Made by a program: the position numbers and the translations under genes. The notes beneath the pieces were generated by a model. That model ran no database searches and was not told the origin of the DNA. It saw only the letters and a list, made by a program, of their open reading frames with translations. A DNA stretch of 64,000 nucleotides from Epinephelus fuscoguttatus (taxonomy: Eukaryota; Chordata; Actinopteri; Perciformes; Serranidae). The stretch is from positions 32,540,996 to 32,604,995 of the forward strand of contig NC_064756.1 of the NCBI RefSeq assembly GCF_011397635.1, in the 5' to 3' direction. Numbering within the stretch: position 1 is the first letter of the stretch; each line of letters opens with the position of its first letter. Shown piece by piece: positions 12,701-31,149 of this stretch.

Positions 12701-15700
12701 ACTGCTCACTGTTTGTGCTCCTTCCTGTTCCATTACTCCCCTGCAATAATTTCAATTGATTGTCGGCTGAAAATGACTTGTTTTGTAAAAGTCAATCTTA
12801 TGACTGATCTCTGTCAGCACAAATGCCAGTGATAAAAATCATTCTGTTTCACCATCTGAAGGACTTTAATGTGAAGCAGCAGCAGTAGGAAATGTTGCAT
12901 TGGCAGTAACTTAATACAGCTCTGATCTGGATGTAGGAGAGTGAGCAGCAGGCAATGATGCTGATATCAGTGAGACAGAATTGAAAACAGTAACGCCAGA
13001 TTACATGCTGCATTGCTGAATCCCTCATACATAGGCAATTTGTATCCAGCGTGCATGGCAAACTCCACCACTAACAATGAAAATTACTTTATAGAGAGAC
13101 AATTACAGAATGTAAATTTGTTGAACAGTTACTGCTGAAAAATGCATTTGATTCCATGAAAATCTTAAGGATTATAACTTTAACTACCCGTTTAGTGTTG
13201 AACCTTTTCCTCGTGCTGTTGTCGTGAGATAGCTGCCCCTTTTTGCAACCGGTGAGGCATTTCATTATCCTTTTCCATTTCATTAATCCTACCAGCCTGG
13301 CCTATTCTGTCTTTTTCTCATGTTATTGACACATTTCTGAAAAACTGCCCAAATACATGAACTGAATTGGAAATGAGTGGAATTATTATTTTTCAACAGA
13401 AAAAGACCAGAGGACATGTAAAGGTTGATATTATTTTGGCACTGCACAGGCCTGCCCTCCTAGGTATAGTTGCTCTTACATTTTACTCTCTTTTGGACGA
13501 TCCACCAAGCCCAAAAGGGAATGTCTTACATTAAGCTGGCCCATTCAGGCACGTCCCCACTCCAATTCCCTGGCCACCAAAATTCTCTCCAGCTTAGTGG
13601 CAGCCTTTTCTCCCTGTCCTCTTTGGCCTTTTGAACGATAACCTTGAATGGTATTGTCTCGGGGCATGAAGGAGAGTAAAGAAATTCCTTGCTTCTTGAC
13701 AGAGAGCAGGAAAGCTTGACAAAAGGCATCAGCACTCCCTAAATCAGAGAATGTGGGGGGATATGAAAAGGGGGCAGTTTTTCATTCAGGTAAAAAGCAG
13801 TGACAGAAAATGGGTGGGGAACAATAGAGCAGCTCCGATGGAACAAAGGACTTCTATGTGTGCTTTTTAAAGTGAATTCAAAAGAGAGCTCAACTACGAT
13901 GATGAAATCTGAGGCAACGATGTGCGGAAGAAAGTTCACTGTATTAGAGCAGATTTTATGGATTGAACACTGATATGTTGGACTGATTGTATTTGGTGAA
14001 GTCCATTTATCTGAACTATTTCCCAGTTCATAGAATAGCCTTTCAGAGGAGCCATTAGGCCTGAGATAGTCACTGTGATAACAACCTCGTGGAGATCAAT
14101 TGAAACTCAATCTGTGAATAAGTTGTCTGGCCTCTTAGATTCTGCTCTCTCTCTCTTTCTGACCCTTTCCTCCTCACCTCCTCTGCCGGAGGAGACTATC
14201 AGCATCAGCTGGCTGCCATAGCAACTGAAATAAGACTCCAAAAGGTTTTACAAACAGTGGTTGTTGGCAAAAAGCAGCAAAGTAAACAAACAAACCTCCC
14301 AGGCCTGTGTTGATAGAGCGGCACTTGAACCTCTTCCAATCTCCCAGACAGCTCAGGGCATCTTTAAGTTTGACCTGAGGGCACAGTTGGTGCTGCTAAA
14401 GGGAAACTAGTTGTTTTGATTGTTAATAACATCTGTGGAGGGTGCACAGAATGTCTGTAGATGCAGGTGATGGCGGGTTTCTCACATTTATGATGTATTT
14501 TTTTCTGTCCGTCTGTTCTACAGTGTCATGTAGTCGCTTTGTAACTGCAATATCAGCCTTGTGGTGACTTCCATCGCAATCCTCATGGCAGCTTAGTGCA
14601 GTTCTGCAATGATTTCATCATGAGACGGCCATCTGCTCACAGAAAAATGAGCTGCTTGTTGAAGTCGATCATGTTGCCTCTAAGAGAACAGAACCTTTCT
14701 GTGGTTTGGGGAAAGCAATAAAATTCACAAAAGACATTTGTTTGAGCCAATATGGGTCTTTTGAATTTGGGTATTTCAGTAGTTATTTAGGCATTTACCA
14801 CAGTTCGATATCTGAGCTCCTAAACTTTTGGACTGTTGTCACCAATTCGGCACTGCAGCACTATCAGTTTGAATTAAAGTGACTCCATTTCATTGTCAGT
14901 GTCTTTATTTTGTGGCACAGTGAACATGAACATTTCAAAATGCATACCTGTGTTTGCATGTAGTGGAATGTCATTATTATTTTATTTATTTATTTATTCA
15001 TTTTTTGTGCCATCATTGACTGTTTCCTCACTCCTTTTACCCAGTCAGTATGGGCTGCAAGAGATCAACAAAATCACATTGCACAAGGCATTTCCAGCCA
15101 TAGGCTAAGCTAAAAACAAGCCTTACTGGGTTTGTTGCAAGCCACATTTTGGCATTTGCCGTGGCTCAAAAACTGACATTCATTAAAAAACAAGTTTGGT
15201 CTAAGTTTGAACCAGAGCATCTGCAGATCAACCCCATACCCAATATGTTTTGACCTATTAAAGTTGGCACGATACAAGATAAATCCCTTGTTCTCTTCAC
15301 TACCATCTTGACTGTAAGGGAGCTGGGAGGGACAATTGAGTGAGTTTCCTCTATGTTCGAGAGGAAATAGGATGGTAGGGAGGGGTTTTATTGGACATTG
15401 TTTCTGTGGTTTGTCTTCATATAACCCTCTCTACTCGGGTTACATCTTGATAATGTGACCTGCATATTGTCTTTCCTTCATTCCTCCATAGTCATGCATA
15501 CATGCTGGACACACAGCCTGAACTGCACTCCTTATTCCCCACCCATATGCCCCCAGACACATCAAGCAGAGATCTGTTCCCCTTCTGAATGCAATTTTCT
15601 AGTTTGCTTGTCCTTTTATACAAGAGTTGACTTTGACAATTTTCTTTTGCAGTATTCTTATTTGACTTTCTGCTACAGCAAACCAATTTTTTCCGGGGAG

Positions 15701-15775
15701 ATCATTAAGTTTTATCTTATCTTAGGAAGTCTAGGATGTGGTTTAGTGCTTGTGATTGCAGTGTGTCCGTAAGCT

Positions 15776-15953
15776 CAGTGGTTCTCCAGCCGCTGGCCAG
15801 GACATTAGATTTAGGTCAAGAAAAATGTTGTGGTGGGGAGGAAGGGGGAATTACATGATACAGTGTGCTCATATGCAGTCTGTGACGGGAGGTCAGGAGA
15901 AGCCATTGCCTCAGTTTAAGAGGTCACAAGCCAAAAAAGGTTGAAAAGCAGTG
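15776..15953. mobile_element. Short hAT-like non-autonomous element
   Basis: The left end reads CAGTGGTTCTCCAGCC. The right end, read from the other strand, is CACTGCTTTTCAACC, giving imperfect terminal inverted repeats of about 15 bp. The CAGTGGTTCTC start is typical of hAT-superfamily termini. The flanking 8-mers (CGTAAGCT and CTATAGCT) match at five of eight positions, which would suit an old duplicated target site. No transposase is encoded. Confidence 0.4.
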
Positions 15954-18343
15954 CTATAGCTGACAGCCCCATGCTAAATGACACAAATCCCCAACTGTCT
16001 GTTTGTGCAGATCGGGGTGCATCTGTGTCAGCTTAGGAAGTAAGAAAGACAGGAAGTATCAGTCTCCAACAGCACGCATGGAGAATCAGAGCCTGAGGTA
16101 GCTGCCTCTCACAAGTCCACACTTCTCTGTAGCAGCTTGCTTCATAAACATCATGTGAAAGAACATTTTCCATTCTTGGTAATCTGTCTCCCACATCCCA
16201 GTCACCAGCCTCCCTACCTCTGCTTCTCAATAACCCACATAGTGAGTGTGGAGGATGGGATTTGATGGAATTAACTATAGTGGGAAAAAAAATAAATAAA
16301 TTAATCAAATAAATAAAAGCCGAAAAAGAAATGTAGGACCCCATATGATACGGAATTGAATTACACCTTGGCGATGTGTTTGTATTTATTATTTTTATCT
16401 GCTCCCACAGTGATTTATGTTTTGCAGTTTCTGTCTCTATAGTGTCATGGTAACATGTGAGTGCTCACATTGATTTCACCCACTGCAGTGTTGTAGGCTC
16501 AGTGAGTTTATCCTCAAAAACAACAGCAAACACTGGCGGTTCACCCAGAAACCTTTGATTTTTTTGTGGTTACAAATGGAGCTGATACTTCCTCTTTGTT
16601 GTGTCAGTATTTTCCCTCCTGTCTGTAGTCTTTTAGGTTTTCAGCGCCTCATGTCATCATCATCTGACCTGATGTGGAAACTATGCACTGAAGACTTTCT
16701 CTCCCCATTCCTCTCTCTGAGGTGCTCGTGACAGAGCAGCAGTTCTTTATGGTTTTGATAATTTTAACAAATGTGTTAATCAAAGAATGACTGAGAATCC
16801 CCACACATCTTTATTTTTCAAATGGAAATATTATAGTTTGTGGGGTAGAATAACAATATCTTTGGGAAACAAAGCAACATTCTGCTGTGCGTTTTTTTCC
16901 CCTCCCTTGCGCTGCAAGGAAATTCAATTTGATTATGCTGCTGTATCTCTCTGCATTACCCAACACTTGAAAGAGAATTTTTGATTTTGTTTAATATTAA
17001 TGATGAATACATTATCATGCTTGCATGCTTTACAGTCTTTACTGTTACAAATTTGAATCAAAACACATTCGATAACATTATATAACTGAGAATATTTTAA
17101 TGACTGTGTGTATGCTCACTTGCCTCTAAATGCATTTTTGTACCTTGTAGAATAGTGGGTCTTTATATTCATCAGGGGTCCACAGTGGTTGCTTGTACAG
17201 GGATTTACATCAAATGCTCATGTGTTACTCTCGCTGTTACCGCTCAGCTAAAGGTAGTCATTTTGGGTCTGAAGCAAACTCGTCTGAAGTTTTCTTAAAG
17301 GGCTGAAGAAGAAACGGCTGAGTTGTTACGTATGACAATCCCTGGATCCCCTCTGATCCTGAGCTGTAATGACACAGACTTGGTCAGAGCCTTTTTATAT
17401 CCCTTCGTTCTCATCAACATGCCGGAGTTTCACTGAATTGATTTTCTACCACAGGTGCCATAATCAGCCAGTCTATTTTCTCACACAAGCAGGCCGATGA
17501 CATTCGCCGTCCTCTTGGCTGCAGCTGGGGAAAACACAGATGTCTTTTTCACTTTTCCTGCTCCACCTCTGATGTTAGCCGGTTTGTCTAGCCCATCTGC
17601 ATTAGCATGTGGATTAATTCCTGCTTGTTATCTGGGCCTAGATGTAATAAGGCAGTCCTGGATGGCAGGGGTAATGAGGTTGGAAGGCAGAGCTTTCTTG
17701 CCTTCTTTTCCTCTGCTGCCATCCTCACATCCCAAAACTGATAGCAGGGTAGACACATCGGAGGGGATTAAGCTAATGTGATGGCAGAGCCACCTACAGG
17801 GTAATTTCAAGAGACAGGCCTTGGCACCCAGGGAATAACTTGTCAAGACCTGGCTGTAGACTCATATTGAGGATATTAATCCTTAATGTAAATGGCCTTG
17901 ACTAGATTTTACTCTTGTCTCTGTGTGCAGCTTTAAGCGCAGTCATAAGTCTCTTTAATCACTGACATAAAGCAGTCCCTCAAGGGTCTTCCAGAGTTTT
18001 ACAGTAATTATTGCGTACCGAAAAATGCCTTGTTTTTTCGCTGTTGCCTCTGTGAGAAATTGCCAAGCTATTTGCATACGTTCGTTGTTCATTTGCAGCC
18101 GTTTTATGAGCTGCTGGCAGAGGGCTGCTTTGTTTTGTTGCTGTAAAAACGTGATGAAGTGTTAAAATCACAATCCGTGTCATTTTACAAAAGGATTTGA
18201 GGCTTGTTAGGTAAAACTGTTGGAACAGGTCAGAGCTGAACCCCCATCAGTATCTGCTGGAAATGGTTGATAAGGTGAAAAAAAAAACAACATAGAGGTG
18301 AGGTCACACACGTATCACTCTGTTGGGGAGCAGCACCTCATGG

Positions 18344-19048
18344 ACTGTTTACATGCACAAAATATTCTGTTTTTTGCCTTTATTATGAGAACATATTCCC
18401 TCCAGGCTGTTAGACGGCTCATGGAAATAATTATTCCACTAATATTCCAGTTTACATGCAGTCGTGCATACTTAAATTAATGCGTCTTGACAGGTTTTTT
18501 TTATCATGTCAAATATGGAAAAGTGAAACAGCTCGAGCTGCTTGTGCCATTTTGCTTATTTGCATCATGATAGCATTTTTTCAAAGTTTTCCCACCGGTG
18601 ATGGACTTGTATGGTTGTAGGAACACAACCTCCCTCTTTCATTCCTTCAACCACCTTCTAGAAAAGATCAGCGTTGCGATATTTTTGCATATCCAAAAAG
18701 CGGTTGTCTTTCATAATGTTTAAAACAAGGCGTGTTTCTCCCTCTGACCAGAAATGTTAGCTTTTCTTTTGGGCATGCATCTCTACCTCTCTTGGTTTGT
18801 GTACAATGCACAGAGTTGACCGTAAATGAGCAAGAGTCCGTGTGTCACAAACTGCGGACACATATTTCAAATGCGCTGTATACATGTCCAAAGAATGCTC
18901 CTGAAACCCAAATAATGCTGGCATATCCCATATGCCTAATTCAGAAAATCCAAATGGAATATGCTGTTTTCAAGAGCTACACTAAATTCAGAATACTGTC
19001 ATATTTGGAATAATAATAATAATAATAATATGTGCATGTAAACGCAGT
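18344..19048. repeat. Foldback-like repeat with TTTACATGCACA inverted ends
   Basis: The left end (ACTGTTTACATGCACA) and the right end (TGTGCATGTAAACGCAGT) are near-perfect inverted copies about 700 bp apart. A short AAT array (19010-19030) lies just inside the right end. The interior has no coding potential. Symmetric ends without an open frame suggest a non-autonomous DNA element within the lhfpl6 intron. I cannot name the family. Confidence 0.45.
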
Positions 19049-19418
19049 CATTGTATTTCGGATCACTCAACATAAACCAAAGAATGAGAGAGAACCCACA
19101 CAAAACCCGAGTTTTAATTCACTTCACCCTGCTGGATATTTGGATGCAGCAAAGGGAAAAATACAACACACTGCTTTGCATTTTCTTCCTCATTAACGAA
19201 AAGATTCTTAAATTATGAAAACCTACAGAGGCAAGGTCTCACAAATACAACCCAGGCCTTCCTTAAGGAGCTGAGTGAACACCTTGATGGTGAGAGTTTG
19301 TCCTTGCTGCAGCTTTTTTCACCTCCCAAACGTTGTCTTGTCAGCCTCCAGTCATGTTTTGTGATGTTTTTTGAACCCCCAGTGATCAGTCAAGCTCCTG
19401 TGATTCCTTCATCACTGA

Positions 19419-24196
<4,778 letters not shown>

Positions 24197-24885
24197 AGGG
24201 AGCATCAGAGAGACGGGGGACAGGCAGAGACCTCAGGCGGTACGACGATAAGGAAGAGGACTCTGACTCTGTGGACTCACGCCGGTACAGCACATCAGGC
24301 ACCAAAGACAACAAGTCGTTGTGGTGCTCTGGACATCATGGGACACAACTCATCTGACAACTGCAGGGACCGTTTCATAATGCAACACACACATACATGG
24401 CTTTGAAAACTGGTTCTTCTCTTACAAGCTGTTCTTAAATGAAAAATGTACGGACCAATCCTGTTTGTAAAATTGTTACATTTCTTTAATGAAAAGAGTA
24501 TTCTCTGTTTTTTTGTCTTCCTCCTCTTCAGTCATTGATGTTTATGTGATAGTGTGCCCTGTGATGAAGAGAAAAGTAATATTGCTTCATTGTTATGTGA
24601 AGTGTTTCTGTCTCCTCTTCATGCCTCATCTTTGCCTTAAACACAAACTGAAATGCAATAATCCCTATAAGCAATCCAACACTGGCTGCCTGCTTCCTCA
24701 ACTCAGCCTTTTCAGATCCCCCCCAAAAAATGTAAGCATAGTTTATTTAACACATTCATAAAATATACGTTGTGTATGATAATGTATTTTATCATATTAG
24801 CACATGTTTTGTATTCACTCTTCAAAGTATTCTTTGTCATTATTTTCTTTTTGTAAATAAATGTTTATTGAAATTCTGGATTTAA
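24197..24885 (+). other. lhfpl6: lhfpl6 3'UTR with polyadenylation signal
   Basis: Sequence after the TGA at 24194-24196 is not coding. A canonical AATAAA hexamer at 24856-24861 is followed by a T/G-rich stretch, so cleavage about 15-30 bases later would end the transcript near 24,880. The exact 3' end is inferred. Confidence 0.65.
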
Positions 24886-25540
24886 AGTGTTATTTCAGTC
24901 GAAGAATATGCCCAAGGTAACCTGAACAGGCTTCCTTTCACATTCCTAAAAAGCTTTTCCCATGACCTCTTAATCTTGGTAGTGTTCACTACATGTGGGA
25001 GTCCTTTCCCCCCACAATCGATAAAAAGGATAAGGATGAGCAGTGCTGTGAATGTAACTTTTCCCTATTATTGATGAGGTAATTCCCATGACCTCTAGTT
25101 AAGTCAGATTATTTGCCTCTTGATCAGGTTACTCAACTTCAAAGTGTCCAAGTCTTCCAGACAAAGCCTGAGATGCAATCATACCCTGGGACGCAAAGTA
25201 GCCGTGCATTCATCAGCTTAATGTCAAGGGGTGTCTCATAGTTCTTCAACCTGCCTTCACAGTGTGAATAACAACAATGGTAACCTTTTCCCAGCAATTA
25301 CCACAGCTGTATGTGTGCCATCGGAGGCGTGAGCTGCACCCAGCTTTTCAGCTACTATTTTTAGTCATTTGTTCCTCTCCGTTTTTACTCCTTTGATTAA
25401 CAAACAACACTTCAGGGATTCAACCAAGCTCAAGTGTACAAAGTCAGCTCATTTACAATGCAGCTGTTCTCCAAGTATTTGGCCCTCATTAGCATGCCCA
25501 TTTTCTCACAATGCTCGGCATCCCCCAGATGATTGCAACA

Positions 25541-25590
25541 CCCCCACCCTCCACCCGCCACCCCACCCTGACGCCCACCCCCTCCTCTCC
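25541..25590 (-). other. C-rich tract (G-quadruplex-capable on - strand)
   Basis: Seven runs of three to five cytosines lie within 50 bases, separated by one to three other bases. The complementary strand therefore has the G-quadruplex pattern. It is intergenic, about 650 bp beyond the lhfpl6 polyadenylation site. Confidence 0.4.
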
Positions 25591-25993
25591 ATCCTCACTT
25601 GAGAAATCTCTCTCTCAGTACTTGCTCTGTTTAATATGTTAGCATGGCTCCTCTGCATTCTGCTCTCTCTCTGATCTGCCGTGCTGACTGATATCACCAA
25701 CGATTGTTACAGAGTGTCAGCCAGATGCCTCATCAGCAGAGGCTGACACATTGGGGTCAAGTTAGAGCGTTCCCTCCTTTATATCAGTACCCGTACCTCA
25801 GACTGACAGGGTGTACGATGCAATCTCAGGGCTTGTTACTCGTAGGCGGCCAGTTGTCTTAAAACATGCAAAATGTGTGGTAAGCGGGAAAGTACAGCTG
25901 CTCTCATCAGCTGCCGAGTAAAAGGGAGGATATTACAACTACTGTAACTGATGTGAATTTAAGATGACCAAAAGTGCTGTTCGCTGTAAGCAC

Positions 25994-26172
25994 TTTTTTT
26001 TTTTTAAAGATATTTTTCAGCCTTTAATTGATAGGATAGACAAGTGTGAAAGGGGGAGAGACAGAGGGAGTGACATGCAGCAAAGGGTCACAGGCTGGAT
26101 TCGAACCTGGGCCGCCGCGGCAACAGCCTTGTACACGGGGCGCCTGCTCTACCACTAAGCCACCAACACCCC
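25994..26172 (-). mobile_element. tRNA-derived SINE (copy 1)
   Basis: Read on the - strand, a tRNA-like head GGTGGCTTAGTGGTAGAGCA (box A region) is followed by GGTTCGAATCC (box B). A body ending in a CTTTGCTGCATGTCACTCCC block and a TTAAAGGCTGAAAAATATC tail then leads into an A-run. The insertion is flanked by a 10-bp direct repeat CTGTAAGCAC (25984-25993 and 26173-26182). Two further copies lie at 46.0 and 46.5 kb. It has no coding capacity and would have depended on a LINE partner. Confidence 0.8.
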
Positions 26173-26975
26173 TGTAAGCACATTTTAATACTTTGAGGAC
26201 CACACACTGATTTATACTTCCCACCACTGTATAGGGGTAAAAGCAGAAATCTCTGACCAATATGTCAAACACATTACAAATAAAACCAAAGCTATCTGCC
26301 TGTTCATTTGGGAGAACTGGACCTTTAAGAGCACCTTTTTGACCTTGTTTATACATGTGTCTTGGGTGATCCAATCACAAGTGGACACAGCTAAATTCAA
26401 GTGTAAACAATCACTAAGATTGATGCAATCACTTTTACCACTGGCCAAGGTGGTCTGTGTTGCATTTCACCATACATCATTTGTAGTGTAAAAGCTGATG
26501 TTTCCGGATGGGTCCCCAACAAGGACTATGGGTGCGTTCTGAGACACATACTTTTTCTTTTTACCTTTAGTAGGCACTGCAGCTGCCCTTAAAAATACGT
26601 ACTGTAGCATGCAGTATGCACACAGTCGCGACACACTACTTTCTCTGACCTTTGACCCTCTCACTTATGAATCCACCTTGGACCTTGGAGATGAAAACAA
26701 ACACAACTAACTGAGTTCACCAGAGACAGAGATCAACCCGGAGAGCTCTGCTGTTGTTACTTTGTAATGTATGTATATAAACTTTACAGTTATAACTGCA
26801 TGGATTGTAGATTCTAACATATATCTCCAACAGTGAAATTACATCTGCGGTTCTCTGTCGTTGTTTTAATAGTTATTTCCTATTGTTGATTGTGATATTT
26901 ATGATTATTTTGTTCACTTAAACAATCGATAATACTATTATTACTATTCGACTGGTCATCACTTACTTGAATGAG

Positions 26976-27042
26976 CTGTCATCCGTCTTTGTGACTTCTG
27001 ACAGCTGTCAATGAGCTGTCAATGACCTGTCAAGCTGTCAGC
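26976..27042. repeat. Short tandem run of GAGCTGTCAATG-type units
   Basis: The sequence repeats the core AGCTGTCA several times, with variants CAGCTGTCAATGAGCTGTCA, then AATGACCTGTCAAGCTGTCA. The units are 8-14 bp and imperfect. Nothing else is evident in this stretch. Confidence 0.45.
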
Positions 27043-30000
27043 TGTTTGCAGCTCAGTCAATGTGACATATTGTTGACTGTGCAGAGGATTATGGGTCAGA
27101 ATAGCCAGAAGGGCATGCTGGCTTGCATACTGCAAAATCAGAGCTGATGTAGAAGAACATCCAGATATTTTTGGCGTACTGCATTTAACATACTATGTAT
27201 TGGGACACACTAAATCTTTTCTGGTATACTATATAGTATAGTAGTATCCGTATTGGATCACACAGATTGTCATCAACGCAGGACTTGGTGGCATTTTTTG
27301 GTGACAGAGCACTAATGCTCTATAAGTTGACCATTTTATGATGAGGTTGGCGAAAAGTCGGAAACTGCACGATCCACCAGGCCCAGGCAAACCTTTCACA
27401 GCAACATGTCTGAACACACAGTGAACTGAGCAGAATGACTTTCTCTTCAATTTTTACTTTGTGTAGTGTTTTATGTAGTGTTTGTGTAGTGAAATGTGCT
27501 GTAGCAGCAAAAAACAATGCAAATATGTTCTACATCTTCAAGCCATTGGCTGTTATTCAGATTATTTTGTCCAGCACCCATTTATACAATTTTGAGCTGT
27601 TGTACGTAATGAGCAAAGATGAGCAAGACGGTTTATCTTTTTTTTTTGTCATTTCTCTTGGCTAATGACACTTTGGTAATTGATGTAAGTCCTCTGAACA
27701 TGCCTCTGAAGCTCAGAGAACTGACATACAAACATAAGTTTATGGTGGGCGTCTATGGTTTCCTAAGCAGAAGCTGGGACTCACATAGACTGGATGTCGC
27801 AAATACCCACTCTGACTTATCAACTTCCAACTTGCAATGGATTGCAGGGTTAATACTAGGTATAAACAGGCTCTTCAAAGCCAAAGGCTTTGAGCATTTG
27901 ACACAAAAATGATACATCTTGGTTAAGAAACAAATGCAAATTGGGCAAAACTTGAATTCCATAGTCAAAAACACAAAATAGGCTTCTCAAAATTACATTT
28001 TTTTGATTCATGGCCATAAAATGTATGATTTTGATAGACCAGTAGGATCAGCTACAATCAGGCTATGTCACACAGGTTAGCAAATTAGAAGCTGGATCCA
28101 AAAAGTACCCAACATAAAAATCATCTTTTTTTTTTTTTTAACTTCCTAATTAATTTTCTTTAACCTTGAAAGAAAAAGCCACAAGAGGAAGAAAACTTAA
28201 GGAGAAATCAGCAAAGACAATCATGCCACTAAGTGAATGCTGCTGAAGTTACAGGCAACACCGTCGTATGGCGTCAGCTGATAACACCTAAATTGTGCAG
28301 CGTCTTTTTAAATATAGTTGGAGCAGGAATTATTTAAGCCAGAACGCACTGAATCACCTTTAGAGAGTTCAACCTTGGCAGCCAGTTAGATACTTTCACA
28401 TCAATTAATTCTTTCTAATTAATTTCTTTCCCCCACAGTACCCCAGCGAGATAATTACTGCCCTTAAGAGCAACTCTGCTTAAAAAAGGTTTTGTGCTAC
28501 TATAACACCAATCTCCATAAAGATATTGCATAATTGATAGTGCTGCAGGATAGCAAGATAGTGAGATGTGACTGCAATCACATACCAAAAATGTGGTCTG
28601 TCACCCTCGTCACCCTCAGCAGCAGTTATGTTGTTATGTAAAGTGAATTTACTCTCAGTGGAGTAAATACCTATAAAGAACTATGTGTACTAAAGTATCT
28701 GCAGCACAAAGACAGTTACACAGGTGTTTCACATTAACTAGAATGCAAACAATCATGTGTCCAGACAGTGGGGTGGTTTAGGCCAAAATCTTTGAAGTCA
28801 CTCAATCGTATTGATTTAAAATAAAACTCCACCCACACATTCTGTTCTTTGTTTCCTACTGTGCTCTACAAGTCCCCACTGTACTTAAAGGAACTGCCAA
28901 TTAGTGGTATTTGTCAATTATCATGTTTATATGGTCAGGGAAATAAAGGGAATTCATGATAACAAAAACCAGACAAACTGCATCAGCACAGAGGATCAGA
29001 GGCTGTTACTCAGAGCTCACAGAAAGGGATATACGGATTACAGCTCAGGGTTCACTGGTTCACCTATAGGGATACAGAGCGGCTGCGGTTAGCAGGGTTT
29101 CTAAATTAGCAGTTTGTTTGAACTCAGGAAAGGTAATCCCCATACTGGGAGGGTCTATTTTAATAAGACAAAATGTCAGTCTCCTCAATATTAATAGTGC
29201 CACTGTTTACCTTTTAAAGGCCATGCACACAGGTGTTTTCAATTCTGGGTGATTGCACCCCTGTTTAGGTTCAGAAAAGTTACTCTGCTTGAAATGACAT
29301 GAGGACACTGGGCTCCAGAACTGGCTAATGGCAGTCATTTTGATTTGTCAAAGCAGGAAAAGCATAGGTGATGATAGTAATATTAACTAGGGCTCAGTTT
29401 TGTTTAATTGTCCCAGTAAGGGCCTTGACACACTAAGGTGACAATCAGATGTCAGTCAATGCTGGGCCATCGGTCAGCGTCTCCCGCCCTAGTTCTTACA
29501 GTGTGTCTCACATCATTGGCACTAGTCGGCCCTGGTGGCCCTTGTGGGCTTTTTTTAGCTGATTCAGCTTGTGTATCGACATTGGAGACTGCGGAGCCCA
29601 TCAGTCAGTGCACAAGAAGAGACACAGAAGTAAGGAAAGCAAAACAACAACTAAAGTCAGGAGGTGTGAGATCAAAACAAACTTATTATACGAGGTAAGA
29701 TAGTTTTTTATAGCCATTAAGCTCTTTGGGAGAAACGGTTCGTAACTGTTTGTATTCTTGTTTGGTAGCTCACGGTAAATATCCTTTCAACATCAGGTTG
29801 TGTTGTTAATGTGCTAACTGGCTAACTGCTGTCTTGATTCCATCCTGTTGGTCTTTTGTTTTCCTTTTTGAATGTCAAATACAGACCACTGCTGCCTGCT
29901 GGTACAGAGAGTTACTTCCTCTCACATAGGCACAGAACATACCTGCTAGTAGGATGTGGGCTGTAGTCTTTGCTGTTCAAGTGCAACTGGCACAGGCACT

Positions 30001-30777
30001 GTTACTCCTTTCTGTATGTAGGCTACAATCATGGAATGGGGGGACAAAGTGGTCTCGCCTTTTATCTGCCACGGGAGATAGTAACGGCACTGAAACAGTG
30101 TCTATATAGACAGGATAGTCAGTGGGACATGATCATGGGCAGCATAGGTGTTGTGTTTTGACAATGTGCTGTGCATGCGACCCACCATGGAAGATTTAAA
30201 TAGTAGCTGTTAGCAATTAGTGGCTAACTCAAAGAAGCATAAATGTCTGCAAAATGTGAAAACAATGAAGTCCAGGAGCACCTTCCTCTCCAAGCAGGGG
30301 ATGAGATCAGCTGCCATATAATAGGGATGGTAAATGATTGTTACTGATTGTTGTTGTTTAGAAAGCGCTGCTAACATGTATATTATGCCACATGAGAGGC
30401 TGACGCTGATGTGTCACATGTCACACCCGTCATGTCTCTTTTGATTCTGCAAAGCTGCGATGGAGTGTATAATCACACACTGGAGCAGAGTCATGCCATT
30501 GTTGTTTGGCTCTGTGCAAAAATGCAAAGGAGGCTTAGAGAAGGGACTTTTTATTAGCTCCATAGCAAGATTTCTGTGTAGAAAGGGCTATTGTGACAGG
30601 TAGTCAGCATGCACAGTACCAGGACCCTGAAACCAAATGGAATGCAGCTGTCGTTCATTTTTCATTATTTGCACCTGTGCTTTTCGTAGTGCAAAATGTC
30701 AAAATATCTTCTGTAAAAAACAGACAGTTTGTTCCACTCAAGCATGCACAATAAAGCTTACAAAAGAGTCTGAGAGA

Positions 30778-31149
30778 GGCGGCATGGTGGTGTGGTGGTT
30801 ATCACTCTCGCCTCACAGCAAGAGGGTTGCCAGTTCTATCCCGGGCGTGGGAGCCCTTCTGTGTGGAGTTTGCATGTTCTCCCCGTGTCAGCGTGGGTTC
30901 TCTCCGGGCACTCCGGCTTCCTCCCACAGTCCAAAGACATGCAGGTTGGGGACTAGGTTAATTGGTGACTCTAAATTGTCCATAGGTGTGAATGTGAGCG
31001 TGAATGGTTGTCTGTCTCTATGTGTCAACCCTGCGATAGTCTGGCGACCTGTCCAGGGTGTACCCTGCCTCTCGCCCGATGTAGCTGGGATAGGCCCCCC
31101 CCCGCGACCCTCAAGAGGATGAAGCGGTTAGAAGATGAATGAATGAATG
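30778..31149 (+). mobile_element. V-SINE-like retroposon, full-length-looking copy
   Basis: The 5' head GGCATGGTGGTGTGGTGGTT resembles a tRNA-derived promoter. It is followed by the strongly conserved vertebrate V-core block (GTGTGGAGTTTGCATGTTCT, CCCCGTGTCAGCGTGGGTTC, then CTTCCTCCCACAGTCC and AAAGACATGCAG). The 3' part ends in tandem ATGA units. A 15-bp direct repeat AAAGAGTCTGAGAGA flanks it (30763-30777 and 31150-31164). Perfect duplicated target sites indicate a fairly recent retroposition. A frame crosses the element but has no protein homology I recognise. Confidence 0.8.

Noticed and set aside
15455-15772. 105-residue open frame ending in an LGSLGCGLVLVIAV stretch, reminiscent of the LGCGL part of LHFPL6 before its third membrane segment.
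   Set aside because: Only about five residues agree, the flanking residues do not match the family, there is no fitting acceptor/donor pair in the right phase, and its end overlaps the border of a hAT-like repeat.
30637-31122. 161-residue open frame on the + strand.
   Set aside because: The downstream two-thirds lies within the V-SINE at 30,778-31,149 and the rest has no motif; the frame is a product of C/G-rich repeat sequence.
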